Assembly (NCBI GenBank): GCA_013400975.1
Contig: WBMZ01014018.1
Span: 129,181 to 193,180, forward strand
DNA: 64,000 nt
Reading direction: 5' to 3'
DNA from: Atrichornis clamosus
Taxonomy: Eukaryota > Chordata > Aves > Passeriformes > Menuridae
The notes beneath the pieces are model-generated. The model did not search any database, was not told where the DNA came from, and worked only from the letters and a program-made list of their open reading frames with translations. Every line of letters begins with the position of its first letter. Within the stretch, counting starts at the first letter, position 1. Positions 25,590 to 37,340 of this stretch are shown one piece after another. The position numbers and the translations under genes are program-made.

Positions 25590-26095
25590 CAGCCCTGGGC
25601 CCAGCACAGGAGGGACCTGGAGCTGCTGGAGAGAGGCCAGAGGAGGCACCAGGATGAGCAGAGGGATGGAGCAGCTCTGCTGGGAGGAAAGGCTGGGAGA
25701 GCTGGGATTGTTCAGCCTGGAGAGGAGAAGCTTTGGGGTGACCTCATTGTGGCCTTCCAGGACCTGAAGGGGCTACAAGATGGGGAGAGACTTTGGACAA
25801 GGGCTTGGAGTGACAGGACAAGGGGGAATGGCTTCCCACTGCCAGAAAATGGGATTAAACAGGATAAATGGAAGAAATTCTTCCCTGTGAGGGTAGGGAG
25901 GCCCTGGCACAGGTGCCCAGAGAAGTTGTGGCTGCCCCTGGATCCCTGGAAGTGTCCAAGGCCAGGCTGGATGGGGTTTGGAGCACCCTGTGATAGTGGA
26001 AGGTGTCCCTGCCCATGACAGGGGGTGGACCCTTATGATTTTTAAGGTCCCTTCCAGCCTAAACCATGCTGTGATTCTATGAACAAGCTCCTTCT
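25590..26095 (+). mobile_element. CR1 LINE 3' fragment
   Basis: Same subfamily as 22885-23315, starting slightly further upstream ('ccagcacaggagggacctg') and ending in 'aaggtcccttccagcctaa' and 'gctgtgattctatgaa'. Its right 247 bases are included in the duplicated segment that follows. Confidence 0.93.
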
Positions 26096-26619
26096 GGAGC
26101 ACAGTGCACCTGACCATCCACAGCCACCTCTGGACAACTTAATTTCAACTGAAACCTTGTCAAGATCAATGTTTTGTAGGCCAGTAATGGCAGTTTTCTT
26201 CTTTAGGTGGTGGTGAGTGTTGACTTTAATCCCNATGGGATTAAACAGGATAAATGGAAGAAATTCTTCCCTGTGAGGGTAGGGAGGCCCTGGCACAGGG
26301 GCCCAGAGAAGCTGTGGCTGCCCCTGGATCCCTGGAAGTGTCCAAGGCCAGGCTGGATGGGGTTTGGAGCACCCTGTGATAGTGGAAGGTGTCCCTGCCC
26401 ATGACAGGGGGTGGACCCTTATGATTTTTAAGGTCCCTTCCAGCCTAAACCATGCTGTGATTCTATGAACAAGCTCCTTCTGGAGCACAGTGCACCTGAC
26501 CATCCACAGCCACCTCTGGACAACTTAATTTCAACTGAAACCTTGTCAAGATCAATGTTTTGTAGGCCAGTAATGGCAGTTTTCTTCTTTAGGTGGTGGT
26601 GAGTGTTGACTTTAATCCC
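25849..26619 (+). repeat. 385-base near-identical direct duplication joined by one N (probable false duplication)
   Basis: 25849-26233 and 26235-26619 align without a gap at an offset of 386. They differ at only two positions (T25914/G26300 and T25926/C26312). Position 26234 is a single N exactly between the copies. Each copy contains a CR1 3' end plus about 140 bases of unique flank. Overlapping contig ends that were not merged, possibly from two haplotypes, explain this better than biology. Confidence 0.95.
26235..26481 (+). mobile_element. second copy of CR1 3' fragment inside the false duplication
   Basis: Repeats the right part of the CR1 at 25590-26095, from 'atgggattaaacaggataa' to 'gctgtgattctatgaac'. 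Probably not a second insertion, because the unique flank is duplicated with it. Confidence 0.85.
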
Positions 26620-29600
26620 CCAGTGGTATTCTCCCTCTGAGCAGCTGCACTTTGGGGATTTTTTGGAGGGGAGCTGGGTTTTCCAGCTCAATCCACCCCT
26701 GTGGCAGGGCTGTCCTGCTCAGCAGGGGTGAAACCTGAGCGATGCCTTCTCCTGGGCCCTTGCTGTGGGGTGGCAGCTGGTTACTGCCCTTTGTGCATGC
26801 ACTGGGAAGTGTGGGAGCTCCTATCCCGGCCTGAGCTGCTCTGACACTTCCTTACCAAGAACTTGTACCCAGGGGAAGAAGAGAGGCTGGCTGGGGTGAG
26901 GCCAGGGTATGAACTACCTGAGGAAAGGCCTAAATGGCTCAGGAAAGTGAATCTGTGACCAATTAACTTAAAACCTTCTCTGCTCTTAACAAGCCTTTAA
27001 CCCAGGCAGTTCCACCCTTCAGATTCAAGACACCCCTGTCTGAAGGCTGAGGCTGCATTGCCTCTTGGGGAGCATGAATGACCACTGATACCAACTGCAG
27101 CCAAATTTTCTTTGTGGTTTATCCCAGAAGAGCAAATGTTCACCACCCCTTATTTCTTTTTCCCCCAAACCATCAGGGCTGGACAAAGGCCTGAGTTTTC
27201 TTCTGGGGGCTGACTCCACCTTCCTGGAGAGCTCCCACTGAGTTTTGCTGTCCCTGAGGATCTGGTCCATCTGAGAAAGTCAATTTTCCCCATTTGCTCA
27301 GGGGAGGTGGAAGCCCTTAAGGATGGCAGCTCTTGGGATGGCTCTGTGTGTTGTTCCCTCAGCACCTCCCAGCAAGGTGTAAATTATGGGTGTTGTGTTT
27401 TGACCTTGTGACTGTTCAGATGCTCTCCCTGCTAATTAATGCACTGTAATTCCAGTGCTCATGGATATTACCTCTGAAAATACCTCAAGGTGCCTCCCTG
27501 CTGAGGAGGCTTCAGAAAGGACTTGGAAGTAGTGAATGTGTTAAGACCTGACCCGCTCCTTAGGGAAGGGAGGCAGGAGATTTTTCCCTCTAAATGGGGG
27601 TGAGATTTCCATTGTGTCAGCAGAAATCCAAGCTTTTATGGCTGTAAGGAAAGGAGCGATCCCTGAGTCTGCCATCCTGACTGGAAAACAGCCCCCATGC
27701 TGAGCAAAGGGAGAAAACTGGTGATGGGTGGTGAAAAGAGTCTTTCCTTCAGTTTTTGGCAGCAGTTGGTCAGGATGAAGCTGTTCATTAGCATCAAGGT
27801 GGGAAGATCCAGCTCCAGGAACAGGCAGGGAGGAGTGGATCTCCTGGCTCCTCTGGCTCTGTCCCTCCCCAGCACAAGAAGCTGCTGCCTGTGGGGGAAC
27901 TGACCCCTTCCAACAAGGAGAGAAGGCCCCAGGATTGCCTGAGCCCGGCTTAGTCACGTGTGCCACCACTGAGGGGAGCACAGAAAGCCATTGCTTGGGC
28001 CTGGAGCCGCTTGGCTCTCCCTGCCCAGCCCTCCCTGCTCGCCACGTGCCCTGCGAGTGCCAGGGCCAGCCCGGTTATTTCTGACCAGATCATTTGTGTG
28101 TGGTCGTTATTTTTGTGCTTTCTTGACCACGGCTGTTGGGTTTCCTGGAACTGCCTGCCCCGAGCCCTTTGCATGTCCCGACGCTCGTTGCGCCGTGGCT
28201 GGAGCCGCGCGTGGCCCTCGGATGTGGCAGCAGAGTGAAATCCTCCTCCAGGGTAGGAAATGGTGGCACAACTTCCCCCTGGCTCCAGAGCACTTCTCCT
28301 TTTGGCACCAGCACAGGGGAAGGTGAAGTAAGAAGATCTCTGTTGCAAATGCAGAAGTGTGCGTTGCTCTGGGAGATCATGTCCATGGGCTGAGCGCCGG
28401 CCCAGGGGAGGGAGTGTTTGTGTGGGGATGGATTCAGCTCCCTGCCCTGTGGCTTCCTCTTCAGATGGGAGCGTTGGCACGTAAGGAAGGCAGAGGATGG
28501 GTGGGCTGCAGGCTCTGCAGTGCTTGCTCCAGGGAGTTGCCTTCTCCCATTATTCTGCCCTTGGGAACTACCATCCCATGTCCCTGCTTGCCCATGGGTT
28601 GCCCTAGATACTGTGGAACACTGCTGATTTCCACAGGGTTATTCCCACTGTCTGGATGATTTGTCTTGTGCTGACAGAGAGGGAGAGCCCTCACCCAGGC
28701 CCAAGCTGTGCCCGTGCGGATGCTCCTGGCTGGTCACAGTGGGAGCTGCTGGGGAGGCACTGAGGCTGCCGGGGTTTGGGCTGGAATCTTCTTTGACCTC
28801 ATTTGGTTCCCGAACCCTACGTGCTCAGCACTTGGGCAAAACATCCCAGGGAAAGTAGCTTATGCAAAAATACCTCGAGCCAATACATTTCCAGAGACAC
28901 AAATGACTTTCCAAGGTCACAGGACCTGCAGTAGATCCCGAGCCTGAGAACGACTCCCAGGGCAGTTGAGGGGGGAGAGAAGGAGTGGGCCCATGGAGGA
29001 ACGCTGAGGCAGTTTGGGGCATGCTGTGGATGGAGGTGGCTGAGCGGGGGGTCACCTTGGCTCTGTGGGCTCTGGGGTCCCACATCCAAGCAGACCTTCC
29101 CTCCTCAAGGCTGTGCCGGGCTCCTGCTGCAGCTCTGGGGCTCTGGTGAAGGGAGAAGGAGCCTCCCCAGCCAGGACAGCAGCCCCTGCCGCCCGGCTGT
29201 GCTGCCTGCTGGAGAGTGGTGTTTTCCAGCAATTCAGAGGGCGATGCTGGGAGGGGCTGGAAGGAAAGCTGTTGTTGGGAGTGTGTGAGGAGAGGAGGTG
29301 CCCTCACAGGGAAGTGTCTGTGGGTGCTGGCAGCGAGAACAGGCAGCGTGGAGCAGTCCTGAGTGGCACAAGAGCTGCTGCACGACCCCCAGGGCTTTGC
29401 CCTCACACCTTGGGTGAGTTGCTTTTTCTCCTCTCAGCTTTTGTCAACCCTTTTTGCTGCGAAGGGCACATTGGAGCAGTGAATCCACGTTTTTGGGGCC
29501 ATAGCAGGGGCTGCCACCCCCAATTCTGCTGAGGAGGGATGGGAAGGGGGAACAGTCCATAACTGGCATGTCCTAGTGCAGATCTGTTAGTCCTGGGAAT

Positions 29601-30459
29601 TTTGCTTCTCCGACTTGAGCTCTTTCTGCAAGAGGACTAGATACAAAATCATGGAACATCCACACAATGCAATCCCCAGATGTAAGAGGTCTGTGGCCCT
29701 GGCTGAAGTGCCTGGCCAGTCCTGTGTGTGTCACTGACACCTCCCAACATGCGAGGGCCATGAGCTACATCAGCTGCTGCTGGAGGACTCAGCTTCTCCA
29801 AGGGCTTTTCTGTTCCACTCCACGCTGAAAAGGCCAAGCCCAGGGTATGGACTCAGACCTGTTTGATTTGGGTGGATTACAGAATATTTTCAGGTTTTGC
29901 CTTGGGGTTGCTGATGTGAGAGGCTGTGGTTCAGCCTCAGGTTCTGCAGCTTTGGTTGAGAGGTCCAGCATGGAGAGCACCTCCCTGGGGAAGCTGCACC
30001 TGGAACTGGGGTGTTTGGAAGTCAAAGCAGACCCAGAAGAGCCTCCTCCATCCCATGTGGCAGTGAAATGCATGGCAGAGCTGCTGTAGGGAGGCCTTCA
30101 GGGCCACATCTCCCAGTGCCCCCAGTGTTTGTGTCGGGCTCTGGAGCTGCTCGGAGCACGTTTGGTCACAGACAGGGAGAGCAGCTCTGCCATGGTGCTC
30201 ACACAGTTCTCTGCACTGCTTGGACACTTTCTCAGTGCCCAGGTTACTGCTGGAACTGCTGAACTTCTAAGAGAATGTCTCCATTTGGGATGGGATGGGG
30301 GATCATGGTCTGCAGCACTAAGAGACAAATGTTGGATGCCTTGGACATTGGATTTCAACCCAGATCTCCAGCTGGCAGCTCAGTCTGCAAAGCCATTCTG
30401 GCCTTGCCAGGGATGCTGCACTGCTTTAGGAGTGGTCCTAGGAGTGGAGAATATCAAAT
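26620..30459. other. no gene recognised
   Basis: Noncoding. A short TAAT-rich run (GCTAATTAATGCACTGTAATT) lies at about 27430-27450. Overlapping frames up to 193 codons show no known domain. No RNA gene recognised. Confidence 0.45.
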
Positions 30460-30735
30460 CTCTCTGGTGACCAGGGACAGGACCCGAGGGAATGGCCTGA
30501 AGATGTGTCAGAGGGATTTAGGCTGGAGATCAGGGAAAGGGTCTTCCCCCAGAGGGTGGTGGGCACTGAACCCCAGGGAATGGGCACGGCCCCAAGGCTG
30601 CCAGAGCTCCCGGAGCCTTTGGACAACGCTCCCAGGCACAGGGAGGGATTGTTGGGGTGTCTGTGCAGGGCCAGGGGTTGGACTGGATGGTCCTGGTGGG
30701 TCCCTCCCAGCTCAGGAGATTCTTTGATTCAGTGA
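30460..30735 (+). mobile_element. CR1 LINE fragment, different subfamily
   Basis: 'ctggtgaccagggacagga', 'aggctggagatcagggaaa', 'ggttggactggatggtcct' and 'gattctttgattca' mark a direct-orientation CR1. Its body is the mirror image of 52058-52400 and unlike the 22.9 and 25.6 kb copies. Confidence 0.85.
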
Positions 30736-31029
30736 AACAGATGAGACAAAGGCTTTGTTTGCCACCAAAATTTGCAGCGGGGTGAAGTTTCCTGTATACA
30801 GGCCTGAGCCTTCTTCCCAAAACTAAAGGCAGGAGGTGATCGCACACAGACTTGTCCCTGCCCCTCCAGCCCCTGAGCAGCCCTGCCAAGGCTCCGTGGC
30901 ACTGGTGGGACTGGTCCTGTGTGGGCCCTCAGAGATGAGCCCTCCTCTGCCAGGTGATGCCTTGTTCTGGGAGTGAGAAGCTCGTCCAGCCTGGGGGGTA
31001 TCTTAAAGCTCGATGTTTCAAAGACTTTG

Positions 31030-31560
31030 GGGTTTGTTTTGTGGGGTTTTTATCCTTCCCCAGCTCGAATTGTAAGGATCGTGCTTGGGATAAGCACTTT
31101 GAAGCCTTAATTGCAATTATGAATCTTCCTCTGTTCCCAGGTTCCCCCTAATTGGCTTCCTGTGCGAATTTACAAAGCTGGTAAAAACAAAACTGCTGTT
31201 TTTGTGAGGGAGTTGGTGGCGTGAGATTCCTGAGCCCAAATAAAGGCCAGCTCGGCCGGGCCCTCTGGCGCTGCTGTGCCCAGATGCTCACAAGGGTGGC
31301 ATTATATAAAATGTAAGCTGATTTACATGCTTGCATTTGGAAAGTGCTAATCTAGTTGGATTTTTCTTCCCTCCCCCCCCCCCCTCTTTCTTTTCAGCCC
31401 TCTCTAATCTTCTGCTCTCCCTGCCAGGTTCCCAGCTCCTTTGGCTGGAATAGGCCCCAGCTAAATCCTTTATCTGTCTATTTGGCAACCCTGGGTGAAG
31501 TAGTTAGCAAACGAGTGACACTTTTCCTGGCTCATTAATTAGATTTACTGAGCTGAGTGC
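31030..31560. promoter_or_regulatory. candidate conserved noncoding element
   Basis: AT-rich block with GCCTTAATTGCAATTATGAAT, CCCTAATTGGCTTCC, CATTATATAAAATG, CATTTGGAAAGTGCTAATC and CTCATTAATTAGATTTACTG. A 12-base C run (31373-31384) lies in the middle of it. Free of repeats and long frames; compositionally distinct from both sides. Enhancer function is inference. Confidence 0.42.
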
Positions 31561-33399
31561 TTGCTGCTGCTGCTGCAAGAGTCTGGACAAGGCAGTTCTG
31601 TATTTTGTTTCTTAGAAATTTGGGGTTTCAAAAAATGGAGTTCCAAGGCAGTTCTGGTACCAGTGGTCAGATCCACAGCTCCCCTGCTTGCTCTGCTGCT
31701 GAGAACACGTGCTTTTCTCGTGCGCAGCTTTATTTCTGCAATTTGCTGCGGCATGAGCAGTTCTGGTTGTGTGTCATTGTTTTGCTGATCCAAAAGCTTG
31801 AGGATGGGTAGCTGCGGACTCTGCTGGGTGCCCGTGGCAGGAGATCTTGGTTAAGGCAAGTGGTTCTTGTGGATTAGAAATAACCTCTGTGAAATATTAG
31901 GATGCTTTTATATATTGTAGAAGTGCTCTTTGACATGTCCTGCTCAGCCAGCTTTGCCTGTCAGGTTTATGAATGGGATTGGGAAGGCTCCAGTGGGAAA
32001 TGAGAGGATGAGAGAAAATTCAGGTTTCACCTTTACCTGCCACTGCTTTGCAGTCAGTGGCTGAGGGAGTGTCCTGCAGCAGGAGCCTCTCCTTTGGGAG
32101 GGGAAACTGAGGCACAGAGAGGTCTCACCAAACTCTGGGCTTTGACTGTGGACTTTGGTTCCCTCTGGCAGCAGCAGAACAACAGCAGTTTGTGTTGTCT
32201 CGGTTTGGGGGCTGAGCAGTCTAGAGGCTGGGGAGTGTTGGGGTCTTGGCAGGCACTGGGACCCCCTGGGGGGGCTGAGGGACACTCCTGGTGGATGAGC
32301 TGTTGCTGTCACCCCGACTACAAATGGCCAAGCCCACGGGGGGTCACCCAGCCTGTGCTGGGGACAAGGGGAGGGAGGTCCCTCGGTGCAGAGCTGAACC
32401 GGGCAGTGTTGGAGCTCCCCGTGTGCAGGGCGCTCGGTTTGTTGGGACGAACACCTAAAACGAAAGTGAATGACCTGCCCGTGGTTGGGTGGGTGATGCA
32501 GAAAGCTGGCAGATGTGTTGCTGCCTTGTCCTCCTCCAGTCCTGCAGGTCTCCCGGGAGTGCCTCTGCTCTGGTCTCTCGTTCCTCAAGATTGCTGAGGC
32601 TTTCCGTGGATAAGGGGCCGTCCCGAAGGAGGCTCGGGCACTCTGCTCGTCTTCAGCTGAGTATTTGCCCCAGGCAGGTTTGCTGGGTTGGGGGGGTGCT
32701 GCCTGCTGTGAGGTGGCATCGCGGGAGGGTGACCCTGCTCCTCCCCCGGCACAGCCTCGGTGCCAGCGGCTCCGTGCCGGCCATGCCCAGAGCACCACCA
32801 GCTGAGGCCACTGGCCACGAGGGGTCTGGTCCTCCTGTCCTGGTCACTGCTGGCTGGGGGCAGTGACGGGAGCTCTGTAAAGCCATGGAGAGGGCTCAGT
32901 ACTTCTAGCACAGGATCCCTGAAGTGTGACCCTCGCTGTGAACTGTTCGTGTCTCACATCTGGATCTAAAGGTTCTAAAGCGAAGAGGATGCTCAGCAAT
33001 TTTTAAAGGCAGGGTTGGTGCCAGCTTCGACAGACCCAAAAACGCTGCCTCGGGGATGGTGGTGGCATCCCTGAGCTCCTGGAGCCGCCTTGCTCCCGCA
33101 GCTCCAGGGAATCCGAGGGGGGCTGCAGGCAAAGCCAAGCAGGGATGCTCCCTGTGCTGTCTGACCCCTCTCCCCGCCCGCTCGGCCCAACTCGGGCTGG
33201 GCTGAGCCAAAGAGCAAAACCCGCCGGTGATTCGGGACTGGCAGCGCTCGTGAAGCCATCGGGGAGGGCAGAGCCAGAACTGCCGCCGTTCCTGGAAGGA
33301 GTTTTGTAGGCACGGAGCTGGGGCAGGAGGGCAGAAATATCTGCGCGGTGTCACAAAGCTGTGACCAAAAGCACTTTGCCCTTACCCCACGTGGGAGGG
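31561..33399. other. no gene recognised
   Basis: Begins with a short TGC triplet run. A 284-codon antisense frame (31944-32798) has no recognised domain and is most likely composition-driven. Moderate CpG near 33050-33300. Confidence 0.45.
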
Positions 33400-33570
33400 A
33401 GTTGCCCTCGCAGAGCAGCAGCGAGTGTTTATCTACCGAGCACCCACCGCTGGGACAGGCGAATTGCCTGCTAATTGGCTTCCTCTAAAGGCCGAGGGGC
33501 CAGGCGGGCTAATTAGCCGGGTCTTTACACCTCCCCTGTTAATTTGGGAGCAGAGGATATTCCCAGAGGG
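33400..33570. promoter_or_regulatory. candidate conserved noncoding element with a 12-base palindrome
   Basis: Contains GTGTTTATCTACCGAGC, GCGAATTGCCTGCTAATTGG, the perfect palindrome GGCTAATTAGCC at 33507-33518, and CTGTTAATTTGGG, with retained CpGs. GCTAATTGGCTTCCTC resembles CCTAATTGGCTTCCTG in the 31-kb block (31148-31163), suggesting a shared binding-site grammar. Confidence 0.42.
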
Positions 33571-34089
33571 AGGTAGACTTCCCAGGGAGGTGACCCCCAG
33601 CAGTTTGCTGAGTCTTTTGATCCCTCCCGGGGGTGAGCCGGGAGCTGGCAGCTGTGAGACACAAGCCTGAACTCTGTCAAAATAACCTCACAGCTATTTC
33701 GGGCTCACATTTTTGAAGTTAAAAGCAAAGAAACAACTTGAGGTCTCCCTGGAGGTAAGAGGGAACGGGAGTAAGTTGCTGCCAGGCCGGGAGTGCTGGG
33801 GTGGGACGCCGGCGTCTGCCCCGAGCCTCCCTCTGTGCTGGCACTGACTTCACTTGGCTGAATATGTGCTGTTTCTATTAAAAAAATAAAGTTAAAAAAA
33901 ATACCATCCAAGCACTTCACACAAACAGTCCCCGAGTGCCCAGCTGAATTCAGGAGTGACCTGGGCTGTGACTGTTGCAAGTATGACAGAAAGGGTAGGA
34001 AAGCTGAGAAAAGCATGGAGTGGTTCTGGTGAGTGGATTTTACAGCAGCCCTGAGGGTGAAATGCTCGGGGTTTCAGGTGCTGTTGGGG
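33571..34089. other. no gene recognised
   Basis: Contains an A-rich tract with AATAAA at about 33880-33902. No gene or repeat family recognised. Confidence 0.5.
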
Positions 34090-34400
34090 TCACAGAATCC
34101 CAGAATGGATCAGGCTGGAAGGGCCCACAGTGGTCACCTGGTGCCACCTCCCTGCTCCAGCAGGGCCATCCCAGAGCACGGGGCACAGCAGTGTGGCCAG
34201 ACAGCTCTGGAATATCCCCAGGGAGGAGACTCCACAGCCTCTCTGGCCAATCTGTCCAGGGCTCGGGCACTGCCCAGGGAAGAAGTTCTGCCTCCTGTGC
34301 AGGGGGCACTTCCTGGGATCAGTCCCTGCCCGTTCCCCCTGCGCCATTCCAGGCCCCCCGGAGCAGAGCTGGGTCCTGCTCTGCCCCTCCCTGCACACAG
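34090..34400 (-). mobile_element. CR1 LINE 3' fragment, reverse orientation
   Basis: 'tcacagaatcccagaatgg' and 'caggctggaagggcccaca' open the inverted 3' end. 'ctctggccaatctgtccag' and 'cagggaagaagttctgcct' follow, typical of an older CR1 subfamily. The right end is approximate. Confidence 0.88.
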
Positions 34401-36929
34401 GGACAGATGTAGGATCCTGGAGTGGCCCGTGTCCTGTCACAGGCTTCCTGGGTGACCTGGGCAAAGTCCCTCTGCCTTTCCCAGCAGCCTCAATTCCCCA
34501 TCACTGCATGGACAGCAGCGTGGTTTTCTTCCTGGAGGAGTCATTTGAGGATAAAGGCATTGAATAATGGGTTGTAACTCACCCCCATCTGTGCTCGTGT
34601 CTGGGATGTCAGGAGCAGCACCAGCACTGCCAGAAGGCTCTGATCCCTCCTGCAGACCCTGTGGAGGGGGCTGTGGCTGGCCCTGCCCACAGCTGTCAGT
34701 GCTGCCATGGAATGCAGGGAGAGCGAGGGGGAGCCTGTTCCATCAGTGTCCCCATGTCCTTGGGGGATGCTGCTGCTAAAGGGATTTTTCTGCCCTCCTG
34801 GGACCCAAAACCAAGGAGCATTAAATCCCCAATCTGCCCACGGGCCACCTCTTTGACCACTGGTTGTCCCTTTTTCATGGTGAGAGGAGAAGGGCCCTGG
34901 TGACGAGCACATGCGGGGCATGACCCAGAGATCTTCTCCATCCTCCTCCTCCTGATGAAGCCCATTCACATCCACATCACCCTCGAGTCTTGGAGGAAAT
35001 GCTGGCAGGTGGGACCACAGCAGGATTTGGGTGCCCAGCAGCAGCAGCAGCGCCTGTGTCAGCCCCAGTGACACCCCTGGGGTTGTTGTCTTTTGCAGTG
35101 ACGATGCACTGGGATGTCAGATTGGTTCCTTACCCCCAAAAGTGACAAATCCCATCATCACTTGCACTGCTCTTCCCATATGGAGAGCTGGTGGCAGCTC
35201 TGCCCCATCCCAGGAAATGTGACCCTGCTTTGGGAGGATGGGACATGCCCAGAGTGTGTCTTCATTCCAGGGGCTCCTGAGTGCCTGGATGTCTGCTCCA
35301 CTTCAGCACTCAGGGTTTGCTTTGGGGTTGAGGCCTCTGGTTTTTATTAGATGAGAAAATTCAGTGTGATAAAGCATTGGAATGGTCCTTACTTCCAAGC
35401 ACTCTCCAGGGCATTCAGAGCAGGTATTGCCATTGCAGCACAATTATAGAACAAGGAAAAAAACAGAGACAAAACTGAAAACAGGAACCAGCAGATAAAC
35501 AATACTCCAGTGCTGCTGGTGCTGAGCTGGGCTCCTTCCTGCCCTCCACCATCTGGAGAGTGAGCTCTGGGGCTGGGAGAGCCCAGCTCTCCTGGTCGGC
35601 CCTTTCCAGCAGGGAAAACAGCTGGGAAATGATTGAAAAGCTTTTCCATTCATCAAATAATTGTCAGTGTGTGAGCTGAGCACACACACTGGGTGTCCTC
35701 CAAGCACACTCAGCTGGGATGGCCCAAGTTCACCACCCTGACCCGGGCAAGGTATTTCACCTGCCCATAGCACGGGGTGAATGCCTTGTCCCTGATCCCA
35801 GGAAGCCACAAGTGTTTCCACAGGGAGGGGAGAACAGAGTGGCAGTGACTGGTGAGTCCTGGAGCAGCACAGTTAGGGCTCGGGGTTTTGGCTGTCTCGG
35901 GGATGCTGGAGGAGGGCCAAGCAGGACAGGAGCATCCTTGGAGGCAGGTTCCTGCCTGGGTACCACTTTTCCCAGCAGGTGTTGGTGGGAACTGGAGTGA
36001 TGCTGGTCCCAGGGAGAGCTGGGGGCCTGCTCCTTGCAGCGTGAATCTAAACCCTGGTGTCTGGAGCAAAATGTCTCATTTGATCAGAAACGAGAAAGTT
36101 AATTTTTTTCTGGCTTGATTTTTACTTTTTGAATCAGAGTTGAGGGCAAACACTGTTTCAAAATGAAGAGTTGCAAAGTTTTGTTCTGAGTCCTTGAGCC
36201 CCCTTCTCTCTCCTTGTGCACCCTCTGGACAGATGCATTTTGTTCAAATCCTGCCCAATTCACTGAGGAATCCCCTCACCTCAAAGCAGTTTCTCTGATT
36301 ATTTTGCTCTTTTTTGCTGGGTTTCTTGCAGCCCTGTTTTTGCTCCTCCTGTGATTCAGTTTGCTGCTTTAGTTGAGCCTTTGGGAAAACTTGACCTTAA
36401 AGTTCAGGTCAAGCGTCTCCGTTATCATCAGGGCTGTGCTAAGGCCACCTCCTGTGCTGACCTGAGAGAGGGACATGGCAAAGTTGCCTTTTTGCAGCTG
36501 GTTCTTGATGCTGGGAGCACTTATGGGCTGGTTTCACACTGTTGAGTGGTGTGAATCCTGCTCCTGATGCTGCACCAACATCTCTGTGACTTCATCAGCT
36601 CAAGGACAGCTGAGGTGGGCAGTGCTAGGACCCTGCTGCTGAGATTTTTAATTTTTTTCTTCCTTTTGGTGGAGCTTTTATCTCCAAACGTCCGAAACAA
36701 GAAGCAGTTACACTTTGGAGTTGTTGTTGTTTGTTTGCACCTCTTGGATTTATTTTTTTGGCGTTCAGTGTCTTCAGCTCCCAAGCGCCAGCCTTAAGCT
36801 CTGGCTGCTGATGCGGGTAATCTTGGGGCTGGGATTTGGGAAATCCCGTTAAACAATTCCCCCTTGCAGCAGCACGGTGGAGGGGTTTGTGTGGAGCTGC
36901 CTTGTGCTGGGCCACAGGAAGCAGGGAGA
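34401..36929. other. no gene recognised
   Basis: Noncoding. A (CAG)5 microsatellite lies at 35037-35051. AT-richer between about 36100 and 36780 with several T runs. Frames up to 177 codons without known domains. Confidence 0.45.
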
Positions 36930-37340
36930 TGCCTTTGCCCTGTGACCCGGGGGTGCCCGGGGCCGCTGAGCGGTGCCAGGCTGTGAAACCGCCCGTGATC
37001 CCGCGAGCAGCGCGGGCAGGGAGGGACCTGCAGCCCCAGGGAGCTGCCCTCCTCCCCCGGAGGGTCACGGCGCTTGTCCCCGGCAGCCTCTCCCGTGCTG
37101 CGGCTCTGCGCAGGGGCCGTGGCTCGGGGGCACCCCCAGCTGCCTGCACAGGGCGGGGTGTTTGGGGTTTTTGGTGGGGTTGCCCGGGGTTACGCGATGC
37201 TGACGCTGCGGGTGTCACGCGTGTGTGGCTGTTCCGTCCCCGCTCCCCTTCTCACCCTGCCCAGGGCTTGCTGCCTCTCACGGCTCGCCGCGTCCGCCCT
37301 TCCCTGGCAGCCAAGCACCAGCGTGACCCGCGGTGCCAGG
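36930..37340. promoter_or_regulatory. CpG island, candidate alternative promoter
   Basis: Dense CpG: CCGGGGCCGCTGAGCGG, CCCGCGAGCAGCGCGG, TTACGCGATGCTGACGC and GGCTCGCCGCGTCCGCCC. Flanking DNA is CpG-poor. It sits 9.5 kb upstream of the PIK3R5 start codon. Overlapping frames (217 codons +, 197 codons -) look like composition artefacts. Alternative PIK3R5 promoter or noncoding RNA start are both possible. Confidence 0.4.

Noticed and set aside
31944..32798. 284-codon reverse-strand frame
   Set aside because: No recognisable domain or splice structure; GC-rich composition explains it.
35037..35051. (CAG)5 run as a polyglutamine gene
   Set aside because: Only five triplets, outside any credible exon.
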